A stretch of 64,000 nucleotides of DNA from contig QXCW01000002.1 in the NCBI GenBank assembly GCA_003550275.1, positions 2,661,001 through 2,725,000 on the forward strand. The letters run 5' to 3'. Both the position numbers and the translations under genes were made by a program. Position 1 is the stretch's first letter, and every line of letters begins with the position of its first letter. This document shows, one piece after another, positions 8,749 to 18,447 of this stretch. Under the pieces are notes generated by a model. It did no database searches. It saw nothing but the letters and a program-made list of their open reading frames with translations, and was not told the origin of the DNA. This stretch comes from Flavobacteriaceae bacterium MAR_2010_72 (GTDB lineage: Bacteria > Bacteroidota > Bacteroidia > Flavobacteriales > Flavobacteriaceae).

Positions 8749-9561
8749 CAATAGCCATAATATAGGCACACCTTCTACCCAAAATCCACTATAATACCTT
8801 CCTTGATCTTGCTTTGAATAGTAAATCAGCACCAAAGTTACCAAACTCACCATACATAGGCTCACAAAATGAGTTGCATTAAATGTGTCTTTAAAAAATT
8901 CCAACAAACAGAAACTCACCAGCAACAACAACCCAAGTAGTTTAGTTCGCTTTACACCAATAAGTTGCGGAATGGTAGACAACTTTAAACTGTCGTAATT
9001 CAGGTCTCTAATTTCAAACGGCAACATGAGGGCAACAACGAGTAAAAAACGCTGAAAAAACGTAATCACAACTTCCAAGTCGTATGCATAATTTGCGTTT
9101 ATTATGGGTAATAATACGGTTACACCAGCCCAAACAAGCGCAATCACATAAACTTTAAGACCACCTATACTTCTTAAATTCTGCTTTTCATCCATAAATA
9201 AATGTTTGGGCAAAAAGGGAATGGCGTATAAAAATGTCACGAACCCAAATACCGAAATATAGATTAAGGTTTTGACTTCCAGTTGAAGTGCATAATAGCA
9301 CAATAAGATAAAGCACAGCAACGAAAACAGCTGAATGATTTTTAGCCAATTAGCCAAACTGCGGTGATGAAATTTCGCAATGCCAAAATACTTCACAAAA
9401 TTATAGCCCTTTATCGAAGCATAAAAAATAAAGTACAGAACCGATTCGTCATAGGGTAAATTAAATTCCAGAAGTGTAATCCAAGACAATAAAAATACGG
9501 ATAAAGCCACATGAATACTGCTATTGATATAAAAATCAAATATCTGCTTTAACACCTTCAT
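8731..9561 (-). CDS. UbiA-like prenyltransferase-family membrane protein
   Basis: A 276-residue integral membrane protein with about eight or nine hydrophobic helices. The segment LPFEIRDLNYDSLKLSTIPQ matches the position and style of the second aspartate-rich motif of UbiA-superfamily prenyltransferases, and the helix pattern agrees. The first NDxxD-type motif is not obvious; the corresponding loop reads SIKGYNFVKYFG, so the enzyme activity is uncertain. A TATTTTTG element on the minus strand (9566-9573) ends five bases before the start, suggesting a very short leader. Confidence 0.6.
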   Translation of the reverse strand: MKVLKQIFDFYINSSIHVALSVFLLSWITLLEFNLPYDESVLYFIFYASIKGYNFVKYFGIAKFHHRSLANWLKIIQLFSLLCFILLCYYALQLEVKTLIYISVFGFVTFLYAIPFLPKHLFMDEKQNLRSIGGLKVYVIALVWAGVTVLLPIINANYAYDLEVVITFFQRFLLVVALMLPFEIRDLNYDSLKLSTIPQLIGVKRTKLLGLLLLVSFCLLEFFKDTFNATHFVSLCMVSLVTLVLIYYSKQDQGRYYSGFWVEGVPILWLLLILLM

Positions 9562-9647
9562 AACACAAAAATAAGCAAAGTGTTAATAACACTTATAATT
9601 CGTTAAAAACTTTGGATTTACATAACCAAAATACCTCAAGATTTATG

Positions 9648-9655
9648 TAATTTTG
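9648..9655 (+). promoter_or_regulatory. Candidate -7 element of gcvP
   Basis: TAATTTTG matches TAnnTTTG and lies 25 bases before the gcvP start. No TTG is present at 17-23 bases upstream, so this is half of a promoter. Confidence 0.45.
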
Positions 9656-9680
9656 CGCTTCAAAACAGAACCTATTTTTA

Positions 9681-12530
9681 ATGAACACAAACGCTTTCGC
9701 ACTTCGGCATATTGGTCCACGGGAAGAAGACCAAAAAGAGATGTTAAAAACCATTGGGGTTAGCTCTTTAGATCAACTTATCAACGAGACCATTCCAGAT
9801 GATATCCGTTTAAAAAAAGGGTTGAATTTAGACGAGCCAATGACCGAAAATGAATACCTTATTCATGCTCATGAATTGTCTAAGAAAAATAAGGTTTATA
9901 AAACCTATATTGGTTTAGGCTATCATCCTACCATTTTGCCAGCGGTAATTCAACGCAATATTTTGGAAAATCCAGGCTGGTATACGGCCTACACTCCATA
10001 TCAAGCTGAAATTGCTCAAGGACGATTGGAAGCACTTCTCAATTTCCAGACCATGGTGACTGACCTTACAGGTATGGAATTGGCCAATGCCTCTTTACTT
10101 GATGAAAGTACTGCTGTTGCTGAAGCAATGAGCTTACTATTTGCAGTTAGGGAGCGTGAGCAAAAGAAGTCCGAAGTCAATAAATTTTTTGTTTCAGATA
10201 ATATTTTACCTCAAACCTTATCATTACTTCAAACTAGGTCAACCCCAATAGGCGTTGAATTGGTGGTTGGTAAAGAAACTGAATTCGATTTTTCTTCAGA
10301 ATATTTTGGAGCTATAATCCAATATCCAGGAAGAAATGGACAAGTTTCTGATATCAAATCGTTTATTGAGAAAGCGCAAGCATCCCAAATTAAAGTGGCT
10401 GTTGCGGCCGATATTTTAAGTTTAGTAAAACTCGAAGCACCAGGAAAGTTCGGAGCAGATGTTGTTGTAGGAACCACGCAACGGTTTGGAATTCCTATGG
10501 GTTATGGAGGACCACACGCCGCCTATTTTGCGACTAAAGAATTATATAAAAGAGATATTCCAGGACGCATTATTGGCGTAACTAAAGATGCCAATGGAAA
10601 CCGAGCGTTACGTATGGCTTTACAAACCCGTGAGCAGCACATCAAACGTGACAAAGCCACGTCAAACATCTGTACTTCTCAAGTTTTGTTGGCAGTAATG
10701 GCAGGGATGTATGCAGTTTATCATGGTCCAAAAGGACTAGAATTCATTGCCAATAAGGTTCATCATTCAGCAACTACTTTGGCCAATGCCTTAAAAACAT
10801 TAGGCTATGAGCAGGTTAATACCTCTTATTTTGATACACTTCAGATTAAAACTGATGCTAAAAAACTGAAAAAGGTGGCTAAAGAAAAGAAAGTGAATTT
10901 CTTTTACCCAGATGATCAAACGGTAACCATTTCATTGAATGAAACGACATCAATTAGGGATTTAAATTATATCATTTCTGTTTTTGCAGAAGCTGCCAAT
11001 AAGGAAACTATTGTAATTTCTTCATTAATTGAAGAAAATCAAATTGCAGCCAACTTACAGCGCCAATCGGAATTCTTAAGCTTGGAAGTATTCAACACCT
11101 ACCATTCTGAAACGGAGTTGATGCGCTATATCAAATCCTTGGAGCGTAAAGATTTATCGTTAAATCACTCCATGATTTCATTAGGCTCATGTACCATGAA
11201 ACTTAATGCGGCTGCAGAAATGTTACCATTGAGCTGGTTTAAATGGGGAAATATCCACCCGTTTGCACCATTAAAACAAGCCAGAGGCTATCAGCAGGTA
11301 TTGAAAGAATTGGAGGATCAATTAACCGAAATCACTGGTTTTGCAGCTACATCTTTACAGCCAAATTCTGGTGCTCAAGGCGAATATGCTGGATTAATGG
11401 TCATTAAAGCCTATCATGAATCACGTGGAGATCTTCATCGCGATATTTGCTTAATTCCTTCATCTGCACATGGAACTAACCCTGCAAGTGCTGTTATGGC
11501 TGGCATGAAAGTGGTTGTTACAAAATCAACTGCTGAAGGCAATATCGACGTAGATGATTTGAGAGAAAAAGCAGAATTACATAAGGATAACCTTGCCGCT
11601 TTAATGGTAACTTATCCATCTACTCATGGGGTTTACGAATCTGCCATAAAGGAAGTTACTAAAATCATTCATGACAACGGTGGACAAGTTTACATGGATG
11701 GCGCCAATATGAATGCCCAAGTTGGTTTAACCAATCCAGGAAATATTGGAGCCGATGTTTGTCATTTAAACTTACATAAAACATTTGCTATTCCGCATGG
11801 TGGCGGTGGTCCAGGTGTTGGCCCTATTTGTGTAGCTAAACAATTAGTTCCATTTTTACCAGGAAATCCCATTGTAAAAACTGGAGGAGACCAGGCCATC
11901 ACAGCAATTTCAGCAGCACCCTTTGGTTCTGCATTGGCTTGTTTGATTTCCTATGGTTATATTAAAATGTTAGGTGCTGAAGGCTTAACCCAAGCCACAA
12001 AAATTGCTATTTTAAATGCCAACTATATCAAGCAACGCTTACAGGGAAGTTTTGACACCTTATACTCTGGAGAACGCGGAAGAGCTGCACACGAAATGAT
12101 TGTAGACTGTAGAGCCTTTAAAGCCAATGGCATTGAAGTTGTTGATATTGCCAAACGATTGATGGACTATGGATTTCATGCACCTACTGTTTCATTCCCT
12201 GTAGCGGGAACATTAATGATCGAGCCAACAGAAAGTGAAAGTAAAGCTGAAATGGACCGTTTTTGTGATGCTATGATTTCTATCAAAAAAGAAATAGATA
12301 GTGTTACAAAAGAAGACACAAACAATGTTTTAAAAAATGCCCCACATACTTTGGAATTAGTGACTTCAAATGAATGGCTAATGCCTTATTCAAGAGAAAA
12401 AGCTGCGTTTCCATTAGACTATGTAAAAGACAATAAATTCTGGCCATCCGTAAGACGAGTAGATGACGCTTATGGAGACAGAAATTTAATCTGTACTTGT
12501 GCACCGATTGAGGAGTATATGGAAGCCTAA
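9681..12530 (+). CDS. gcvP: Glycine dehydrogenase (decarboxylating), P-protein
   Basis: The full-length fused P-protein of the glycine cleavage system, 949 residues. It decarboxylates glycine with pyridoxal phosphate and passes the aminomethyl group to the lipoylated H-protein. The N-terminal half has [17 protein letters not shown] and the GYHPTILP segment. The C-terminal half has the PLP lysine in [19 protein letters not shown] and the [14 protein letters not shown] motif. Other gcv genes are not in the window, as is normal for this group. There is a 150-base gap upstream with a -7 element, and 100 bases downstream before the next gene. Confidence 0.98.
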   Translation: MNTNAFALRHIGPREEDQKEMLKTIGVSSLDQLINETIPDDIRLKKGLNLDEPMTENEYLIHAHELSKKNKVYKTYIGLGYHPTILPAVIQRNILENPGWYTAYTPYQAEIAQGRLEALLNFQTMVTDLTGMELANASLLDESTAVAEAMSLLFAVREREQKKSEVNKFFVSDNILPQTLSLLQTRSTPIGVELVVGKETEFDFSSEYFGAIIQYPGRNGQVSDIKSFIEKAQASQIKVAVAADILSLVKLEAPGKFGADVVVGTTQRFGIPMGYGGPHAAYFATKELYKRDIPGRIIGVTKDANGNRALRMALQTREQHIKRDKATSNICTSQVLLAVMAGMYAVYHGPKGLEFIANKVHHSATTLANALKTLGYEQVNTSYFDTLQIKTDAKKLKKVAKEKKVNFFYPDDQTVTISLNETTSIRDLNYIISVFAEAANKETIVISSLIEENQIAANLQRQSEFLSLEVFNTYHSETELMRYIKSLERKDLSLNHSMISLGSCTMKLNAAAEMLPLSWFKWGNIHPFAPLKQARGYQQVLKELEDQLTEITGFAATSLQPNSGAQGEYAGLMVIKAYHESRGDLHRDICLIPSSAHGTNPASAVMAGMKVVVTKSTAEGNIDVDDLREKAELHKDNLAALMVTYPSTHGVYESAIKEVTKIIHDNGGQVYMDGANMNAQVGLTNPGNIGADVCHLNLHKTFAIPHGGGGPGVGPICVAKQLVPFLPGNPIVKTGGDQAITAISAAPFGSALACLISYGYIKMLGAEGLTQATKIAILNANYIKQRLQGSFDTLYSGERGRAAHEMIVDCRAFKANGIEVVDIAKRLMDYGFHAPTVSFPVAGTLMIEPTESESKAEMDRFCDAMISIKKEIDSVTKEDTNNVLKNAPHTLELVTSNEWLMPYSREKAAFPLDYVKDNKFWPSVRRVDDAYGDRNLICTCAPIEEYMEA

Positions 12531-12630
12531 TCCTATTTGGACATCGTAAAATAAACATTAAGAGTTTTTGCCTTTAATACTTTGCTCGTATATTTACATT
12601 TTAGTAAATTATTAAAAGCATTCTTCTTTT

Positions 12631-13689
12631 ATGAATATAAAGATTACTGGCACTGGAAGCTATATTCCGGACACCATAGAGAAAAACGAAAACTTTCACC
12701 AGCATAAATTTTTAAACACCGATGGATCTACTATAGATCACCCCAACGAAGTCATTGTTGATAAATTTAAGGCCATAACGGGTATTGCTGAACGTCGGTA
12801 TGCCAAGCATCATTTAACCTCATCTGATCTTGCTTTTTTTGCTGCAGAGAAAGCTATTGCCGATGCAAAAATTGATTCCGAAACTATAGATTATATCATC
12901 GTAGCCCATAATTTTGGCGATGTTAAGCACAATGCGATTCAGAGTGACATGCTTCCTTGTTTAGCTTCAAGAGTCAAACATAGTTTACGAATCAAAAACC
13001 CAAAATGTGTTGCTTATGATATCTTGTTTGGTTGCCCCGGATGGATAGAAGGGGTTATACAAGCTAAAGCCTTTATTGCATCTGGAATAGCAAAACGCTG
13101 TTTAGTTATTGGGTCAGAAACCTTATCGCGAGTAGTTGATAAACACGACAGGGATTCCATGATTTATTCGGATGGTGCAGGCGCGACCATTATTGAAGCT
13201 ACAGACGAGGATGGTGGAATTTTGGCTCATGAAAGCGCCAGTTTCACCTATGATGAAGCCTACTACTTGTTCTTTGGAAACTCAAACAACCAAGATTTAT
13301 GCCGTGATACCAGATATATAAAAATGGACGGTCGTAAGATCTATGAGTTTGCTTTAAACAATGTTCCTAATGCCATGAAAACCTGTTTGGATGCTAGTGG
13401 TGTAAATATTAAAGATGTAAAAAAGATTTTTATACATCAAGCTAACGAAAAAATGGATGAAGCCATTTTAAAACGTTTTTACCGACTTTATAAAACCGAA
13501 ATTCCAGAGGGTATTATGCCCATGAGTATCCAAAAACTGGGAAACAGCTCGGTGGCTACGGTTCCTACTTTATTTGATTTGGTTAAGAATAATAAAATGG
13601 AAAATCAAAGCCTGACTAAAGGCGATGTTATTATATTTGCAAGTGTTGGTGCAGGAATGCACATAAATGCCATAGTTTACAAGTATTAA
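12631..13689 (+). CDS. Beta-ketoacyl-ACP synthase III-like protein
   Basis: A 352-residue thiolase-fold condensing enzyme of the FabH type. The catalytic triad is intact: Cys135 in LFGCPGW, His269 in IHQANEK and Asn305 in GNSSVAT, and a C-terminal GAGMHINAIVY strand closes the fold. Such enzymes condense an acyl-CoA with malonyl-ACP, or esterify acyl groups. The sequence around the active site differs from housekeeping FabH (usually ACAGF), so I think this is a specialised paralogue. It is followed by a methyltransferase and a glycosyltransferase on the same strand, which suggests a small biosynthetic group, but no product can be named. Confidence 0.85.
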   Translation: MNIKITGTGSYIPDTIEKNENFHQHKFLNTDGSTIDHPNEVIVDKFKAITGIAERRYAKHHLTSSDLAFFAAEKAIADAKIDSETIDYIIVAHNFGDVKHNAIQSDMLPCLASRVKHSLRIKNPKCVAYDILFGCPGWIEGVIQAKAFIASGIAKRCLVIGSETLSRVVDKHDRDSMIYSDGAGATIIEATDEDGGILAHESASFTYDEAYYLFFGNSNNQDLCRDTRYIKMDGRKIYEFALNNVPNAMKTCLDASGVNIKDVKKIFIHQANEKMDEAILKRFYRLYKTEIPEGIMPMSIQKLGNSSVATVPTLFDLVKNNKMENQSLTKGDVIIFASVGAGMHINAIVYKY

Positions 13690-13723
13690 TAATTAAAGAT
13701 TTCCGTTTATTCGGAAACTGAAG

Positions 13724-14251
13724 ATGTACGAAAACACTTTTCCAAATAAACGTTTTAAACACACCATAGAATTTTTACAACAGCACATTTCAACTTCTGA
13801 ATCTATTTTGGATTTAGGCGTTGAAAATCCATTTTCAAAAATTATGACCTCCCATGGTTATGCTGTTGAAAATACCAAAGGAGAAGATTTAGACCTTAAT
13901 TGCTCCACCATTGAAAATAGTGAAGCGAATGTGGTTACCGCTTTTGAGATCTTTGAGCATCTCTTATCGCCTTTCACGGTTCTAAAATCAATAAAAGCTG
14001 AAAAATTAGTAGCCAGTGTACCTTTAAAATTATGGTTTGCTTCAGCCTATAAAAGCAAAACTGATTTGAGGGACAGACACTATCATGAATTTGAAGATTG
14101 GCAATTTGATTGGTTATTGGAAAAAGCTGGATGGAAAATTATTGCTAGCGAAAAATGGACCAATCCAACCAAAAAAATTGGAATTAGACCAATCTTAAGA
14201 TTGTTTACCCCTAGATACTATATTGTATATGCTGAACGAATTAAAGAATAA
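13724..14251 (+). CDS. Class I SAM-dependent methyltransferase-like protein
   Basis: A 175-residue protein with the core of a class I methyltransferase: motif I-like SILDLGVENPFS, an acidic strand after GYAVENTKGEDLDLN, and the motif AFEIFEHLLSP that matches the Hcy/Met-type 'FEhl' segment found in many Bacteroidota methyltransferases. The glycine loop is unusual (DLGVENP instead of DxGxGxG), so SAM binding may be altered. It starts 34 bases after the KAS III-like gene; a small TTTCCG/CGGAAA hairpin (13700-13717) is in the gap. The GT2 gene follows after 11 bases. Confidence 0.7.
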   Translation: MYENTFPNKRFKHTIEFLQQHISTSESILDLGVENPFSKIMTSHGYAVENTKGEDLDLNCSTIENSEANVVTAFEIFEHLLSPFTVLKSIKAEKLVASVPLKLWFASAYKSKTDLRDRHYHEFEDWQFDWLLEKAGWKIIASEKWTNPTKKIGIRPILRLFTPRYYIVYAERIKE

Positions 14252-14262
14252 CAAGTTTAGAA

Positions 14263-15111
14263 ATGAAATTCTACATCGTCATTCCGGCACACAATGAGCA
14301 GAGCAGTATTGCACTTACTTTAGATTCTTTGGTCAAACAAACCTGTTTACCAAAACAAGTTGTTGTTGTTAATGATAATTCTACCGACGGTACCGAAGAA
14401 ATCGTTGAAGCCTATGTTGAAAAACACAAATGGATATCGTTGATTAACTCTAAATCATCAAACGCGCATTTACCAGGATCAAAAATAGTTAATGCATTTT
14501 ATAAAGGCTATGAAACTTTAGATGAGGACTATGATATCATCTGTAAATTTGATGCCGATTTAATTTTTCCTAATGACTATTTAGAAAAAATAGCAACTCA
14601 TTTTAAAGCTAATCCTAAATTAGGCATGGCTTCTGGGTTTTGCTATATCGAGAAAAATGGAGATTGGATTTTGGAAAATTTAACCCGAAAGGACCATATT
14701 AGAGGTGCTTTAAAAGCGTATAAAAAAGAATGTTTTTTGAATATCGGAAAACTGAAGCCTTCCATGGGCTGGGACACTGTTGATGAGTTATTGGCTAACT
14801 ATTACGATTGGGAAATCCTTACAGATGAAACCCTACACGTAAAACATTTAAAACCTACAGGGATAAGTTATAACAAAGCTTCAAAACATCTTCAAGGTGA
14901 AGCCATGTATAAAATGCGTTATGGTTTTTGGATTAGCTTGTTATCAGCTCTTAAACTTGCCTACAAAAAAAGAAGTATACGTCTTTTTAATGATTATATG
15001 TCTGGCTATTTTAAGGCCAAAAACAATACTATGGCTTTCTTGGTCACAGAGGAACAAGGTCGCTTTATTCGGCGCTTGCGTTGGAAAAATATAGCGAAAA
15101 AAATCACTTAA
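14263..15111 (+). CDS. Family 2 glycosyltransferase
   Basis: A GT-A fold glycosyltransferase of 282 residues. The nucleotide-sugar motifs are FYIVIPAHNEQSSIALTLDS at the start, VVVNDNSTDGTEEIV, and a DAD motif (KFDADLIFPNDYL) that binds the metal ion. Later the segment GWDTVDELLANYYDWE is a probable acceptor/base region. No clear membrane helices are present. It is the third gene of the KAS III / methyltransferase / GT2 group, and its 3' end overlaps the convergent endonuclease gene by eight bases. The sugar donor and acceptor are unknown. Confidence 0.88.
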   Translation: MKFYIVIPAHNEQSSIALTLDSLVKQTCLPKQVVVVNDNSTDGTEEIVEAYVEKHKWISLINSKSSNAHLPGSKIVNAFYKGYETLDEDYDIICKFDADLIFPNDYLEKIATHFKANPKLGMASGFCYIEKNGDWILENLTRKDHIRGALKAYKKECFLNIGKLKPSMGWDTVDELLANYYDWEILTDETLHVKHLKPTGISYNKASKHLQGEAMYKMRYGFWISLLSALKLAYKKRSIRLFNDYMSGYFKAKNNTMAFLVTEEQGRFIRRLRWKNIAKKIT

Positions 15112-15913
15112 AACTCCAGTCCTTATAATCCGCTGAAGCTTCTAATTTAGTTTCAATAGTATCATCCAGTTGTGGAAAAAAATCAATACCTGTTAATTTC
15201 TCAATTGAATCTATAGGAACAACAAATTTGTATAATGGTTCTTTAGAGTTTTGATGGGGAATCAAAAACCCAATCATTTTTATTTTGCCAGAATTGACAT
15301 CGATCAATACTTTATAAAATTGATCTGGCACAGCAACATGTTCTTCTCCAATGGTTTTCAAATCATTTGTGAGTACGCCACCAGTAACTACAAAAACACC
15401 ATCGTATTTACTCGCCCAATAGCGTACTTTTTGCTCTAAAGTGTTCCAAATTCCAGAATTAAAACCATGGTCTTGTGGACAAATATTACTAGTTAAAAAT
15501 GTTTCGTCGTGAGCGCTCTGACTATATTTTCTATCACCCGCTGGGCATAAGTGACCTCTATCATATCCTGAATTTTTATAGTTTCGCCAATGCGCAGCAC
15601 CTGTTTTTACAGCTTGGTCTATTTCAAAATAAGGCCTTATAAAATTACTGTTTGAAAGATGTGATTTTTTGAGCTCGTAGGCTACCCATTCGGCCTGTTC
15701 ATGTGGCTCGCTATACGACAACGAATAGCCATCATGATGAATTACTTGCCCCGTAGTACTGGTTGGCAAAAAAAATTCGTTGGTATTAATTTTTGGGCTA
15801 CTTCCTAGCTCAATAATTTCAGTATGTTCCTGTTGCTTTAAAACATACTCATAGCCAAAAATTGCTATTACTAAACCAATGGCTATTAAAGAATATAGGG
15901 TTCGTTTCCTCAA
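15104..15913 (-). CDS. Exported or anchored DNA/RNA non-specific endonuclease
   Basis: NucA/EndoG-type beta-beta-alpha-metal nuclease of 269 residues. The catalytic motif is GYDRGHLCPAGDRK near residue 120, followed by the metal-binding Asn region SNICPQDHGFNSGIWNTLE. Residues 5-22 are a hydrophobic segment after a basic start (MRKRTLYSL), so it is a signal anchor and the enzyme faces the periplasm. The start codon appears to be TTG at 15913, two bases after the stop of the upstream phosphatase gene; I see no ATG in frame nearby. Together the two genes could release and dephosphorylate nucleotides from environmental nucleic acid. Confidence 0.85.
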   Translation of the reverse strand: MRKRTLYSLIAIGLVIAIFGYEYVLKQQEHTEIIELGSSPKINTNEFFLPTSTTGQVIHHDGYSLSYSEPHEQAEWVAYELKKSHLSNSNFIRPYFEIDQAVKTGAAHWRNYKNSGYDRGHLCPAGDRKYSQSAHDETFLTSNICPQDHGFNSGIWNTLEQKVRYWASKYDGVFVVTGGVLTNDLKTIGEEHVAVPDQFYKVLIDVNSGKIKMIGFLIPHQNSKEPLYKFVVPIDSIEKLTGIDFFPQLDDTIETKLEASADYKDWSFK

Positions 15914-15915
15914 AA

Positions 15916-17598
15916 CTAGTGTAAAACAAATTCTAAAGGTTGACCAGTTGCTCCATTTGGAAAACTAATTCCAAGTAAAGCAGATATGGTTGGGGCAATA
16001 TCTGTTATATTGGTTTTTTTCAAAGTACTTCCATGTTTGATGCCTTTTCCAAAAAACAATAAAGGAATATGTGTATCATAGTTGAATCCTGAATGATGAT
16101 CTGTTCCGGTTCTATTCCAAGGCGTGTCTTTAAAAACATTAGGTGTATAGACAAACAAAACATCCCCAGACCGTTTTTGGTGATGGCCATTTTTCAACAA
16201 TTCTTCCAAATAACCATTAGTCGCCTCAAGTTGATTGATGTTGGAGGTGAGATACACTTTATCAATTAAGTCATAGGTTAACAATTCGTTGGCCAATTCT
16301 TTTTTAATTTGCTGCAGGTCTAATTGGCTCGTCTTAATTTTGCTATGATCTAAAAAGATTTGATTATTAATTCGACTCAAAACCAGATTAGCCACTCCGT
16401 ATTTTTTTTGTAAAAAATCATTCAAGTGATCATACATTTTGGATTCATCAAAATAATCAGCAGGTATTTTTAAGGACTTTAAATAAGAAGGCACATCCGG
16501 AGCAGCGTGATCTGCAGTTAGAAAAACAGTGTATTTATCCCTTCCTATGTTAGCATCCAGATATTTTAAAAGTCGTTCAAGCTCTAAATCCATTCTTAAA
16601 TAAGTGTCTTCTATTTCTTTTGAATTCACACCAAAATTATGACCAACTTTATCGGTACTTGAATAGCTTATGGTTAATACATCAGTAATTTCGTCCTGAC
16701 CAAGTTGTTCTGCTTTTATAGCTTCCAGCGCAAAATCGGTAGTTAAACTATTCCCAAAGGGAGTTTCTGCAATAATATTGTAATTGCCATTAAAACTTTT
16801 AAGAGCATTTAAATCATACGGAAAAGTAGCAGTTTCCTTACCATTAAATCCACCTTCAAATGTATTTAGATCATTACCACTTTGGGAATACGAATCCAAA
16901 TCGTAGAGTGTTGTCCATTCTTTAAAATACGATTCGGTAATTTTTGAAGCATTAAAATCCAATACCCATTGGGGCAACTTATCCATATAAAACGAGCTAG
17001 TCACCCAGTTACCACTTCCATTGTTTTCATAATCCAACCAATAAGCAGCATTAGCTGTATGACCCACTGGTAACACAGCACCACGTTCTTTAATTGAAAT
17101 TCCTATGCTTTTCCCTCGCATTTGCGTTGCTAATCTGTTCTCATCAGCAAAACTATTAGTAAGCATTCTGTGTGGAGATATTTTACCTGAACGATTAGAT
17201 GCTCCTATTGTATTATAAGTATTGTCACCTACACAATAAACATTTTGGCCTAACTCCTTATCAAACCAATCATTACCTATAATGCCATGATATTTAGGAG
17301 TTATTCCTGTAAAAATACTGGCATGACCTGGCCCTGTTTTAGTAGGTATATAATTTATCTGGTTGTTTTTACAATTAAAACCTTCTTTAATCATGCGCTT
17401 AAACCCACCTTCACCATAACGGCTATAAAAACGTGTTAAATAATCATATCGCATTTGATCTATAACAATTCCTACAACCAGTTTTGGTTTGGATTCCATT
17501 ACATATTCATCATAGGTCTCTATTTGGGTGATCTCAAATTGTGCAAAAGACGATGCGCTAATAAGAAAAACCCAAACCAATACTAGAAAATGTTTCAT
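15916..17598 (-). CDS. PafA-like alkaline phosphatase family protein
   Basis: A secreted 560-residue phosphatase of the alkaline phosphatase superfamily. Residues 1-19 form a signal peptide (cleavage after SSFA). The metal-binding Asp is in VVGIVIDQMRYDYL; the nucleophile Thr is in IPTKTGPGHASIFTG (Thr88 is the likely residue), and further metal ligands are in FLTADHAAPDVP and GTDHHSGF. The sequence from DQMRYDY to TGPGH resembles the PafA group of Bacteroidota, which has Thr instead of Ser and broad phosphomonoesterase activity. It is followed two bases later by a nuclease gene. A TATTTTTG -7 element is at 17622-17629 on the minus strand. Confidence 0.88.
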   Translation of the reverse strand: MKHFLVLVWVFLISASSFAQFEITQIETYDEYVMESKPKLVVGIVIDQMRYDYLTRFYSRYGEGGFKRMIKEGFNCKNNQINYIPTKTGPGHASIFTGITPKYHGIIGNDWFDKELGQNVYCVGDNTYNTIGASNRSGKISPHRMLTNSFADENRLATQMRGKSIGISIKERGAVLPVGHTANAAYWLDYENNGSGNWVTSSFYMDKLPQWVLDFNASKITESYFKEWTTLYDLDSYSQSGNDLNTFEGGFNGKETATFPYDLNALKSFNGNYNIIAETPFGNSLTTDFALEAIKAEQLGQDEITDVLTISYSSTDKVGHNFGVNSKEIEDTYLRMDLELERLLKYLDANIGRDKYTVFLTADHAAPDVPSYLKSLKIPADYFDESKMYDHLNDFLQKKYGVANLVLSRINNQIFLDHSKIKTSQLDLQQIKKELANELLTYDLIDKVYLTSNINQLEATNGYLEELLKNGHHQKRSGDVLFVYTPNVFKDTPWNRTGTDHHSGFNYDTHIPLLFFGKGIKHGSTLKKTNITDIAPTISALLGISFPNGATGQPLEFVLH

Positions 17599-17621
17599 TG
17601 CTTCATATTAAATTAGAATTT

Positions 17622-17629
17622 CAAAAATA
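17622..17629 (-). promoter_or_regulatory. Candidate -7 element of the phosphatase-nuclease pair
   Basis: The minus strand reads TATTTTTG, an exact TAnnTTTG match, 23 bases before the phosphatase start. No TTG at the expected distance. Confidence 0.4.
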
Positions 17630-17709
17630 CAGATTTTATGACATCTTATTTTAAATTTAAGGTTAAATAAGTGTCAGATTTTTTTACTTTAGCAGTATCA
17701 AATTTCTCT

Positions 17710-18447
17710 ATGACATACCTAACTAATATTGGCGCCTATTTTTTAATGATTGCTGAAATGTTTCGCAAGCCTACCAAATGGTCGGTTATGCGAACATTGA
17801 TACTTAAAGATATCGATGATTTAATTATTGGCTCGCTAGGTATTGTTGCGTTTATCTCCTTCTTTGTTGGTGGTGTTGTCACTATCCAAACGGCTTTAAA
17901 TATTAGCAATCCGCTCATCCCAAAATATTTGGTTGGATTCGCGACCAGACAATCGGTTATTTTAGAGTTTGCCCCTACCTTTATTTCTATAATTATGGCT
18001 GGAAAAGTTGGCTCTTTTATTACGTCTAGTATAGGCACTATGAGGGTTACCGAACAAATTGATGCGCTCGAGGTTATGGGTATAAATTCATTGAACTACC
18101 TTGTTTTTCCGAAGTTTATTGCCATGATGCTCTACCCTTTCGTCATCTCTATTGCCATGTTTTTAGGCGTACTTGGTGGAATGGCAGCTTGTGTGTATGG
18201 TGGATTTAGCACTTTGGAAGACTATATTACAGGCGTACAACTAGATTTCATACCGTTTCATATAGTCTATGCGTTTATTAAAACTTTTGTGTTCGCTTTT
18301 TTATTGGCGACCATCCCATCATTTTATGGATTTTATATGAAAGGTGGTGCTCTTGAAGTTGGTAAAGCAAGTACAACGTCGTTTGTTTGGACCAGTGTTA
18401 TGATTATTCTCTTCAATTACTTACTAACCCAGTTACTATTAAGCTAA
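17710..18447 (+). CDS. mlaE: MlaE-type ABC transporter permease
   Basis: Inner-membrane permease of an MlaE-family lipid transporter, 245 residues with about five to six helices. Characteristic segments are DDLIIGSLGIVAFISFFVGG, FAPTFISIIMAGKVGS and IGTMRVTEQIDALEVMG. These complexes move phospholipids or other hydrophobic molecules between the inner and outer membranes. I prefer the ATG at 17710 (MTYLTNIGAYFLM, the usual family start); a GTG at 17671 would add 13 residues. The ATPase gene begins in the last base of this stop codon. A substrate-binding MlaD-like gene is not adjacent. Confidence 0.9.
   Translation: MTYLTNIGAYFLMIAEMFRKPTKWSVMRTLILKDIDDLIIGSLGIVAFISFFVGGVVTIQTALNISNPLIPKYLVGFATRQSVILEFAPTFISIIMAGKVGSFITSSIGTMRVTEQIDALEVMGINSLNYLVFPKFIAMMLYPFVISIAMFLGVLGGMAACVYGGFSTLEDYITGVQLDFIPFHIVYAFIKTFVFAFLLATIPSFYGFYMKGGALEVGKASTTSFVWTSVMIILFNYLLTQLLLS

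Noticed and set aside
17671..17709. GTG start adding 13 residues to the MlaE-type permease
   Set aside because: MlaE family proteins normally start like the ATG at 17710; kept only as an alternative.
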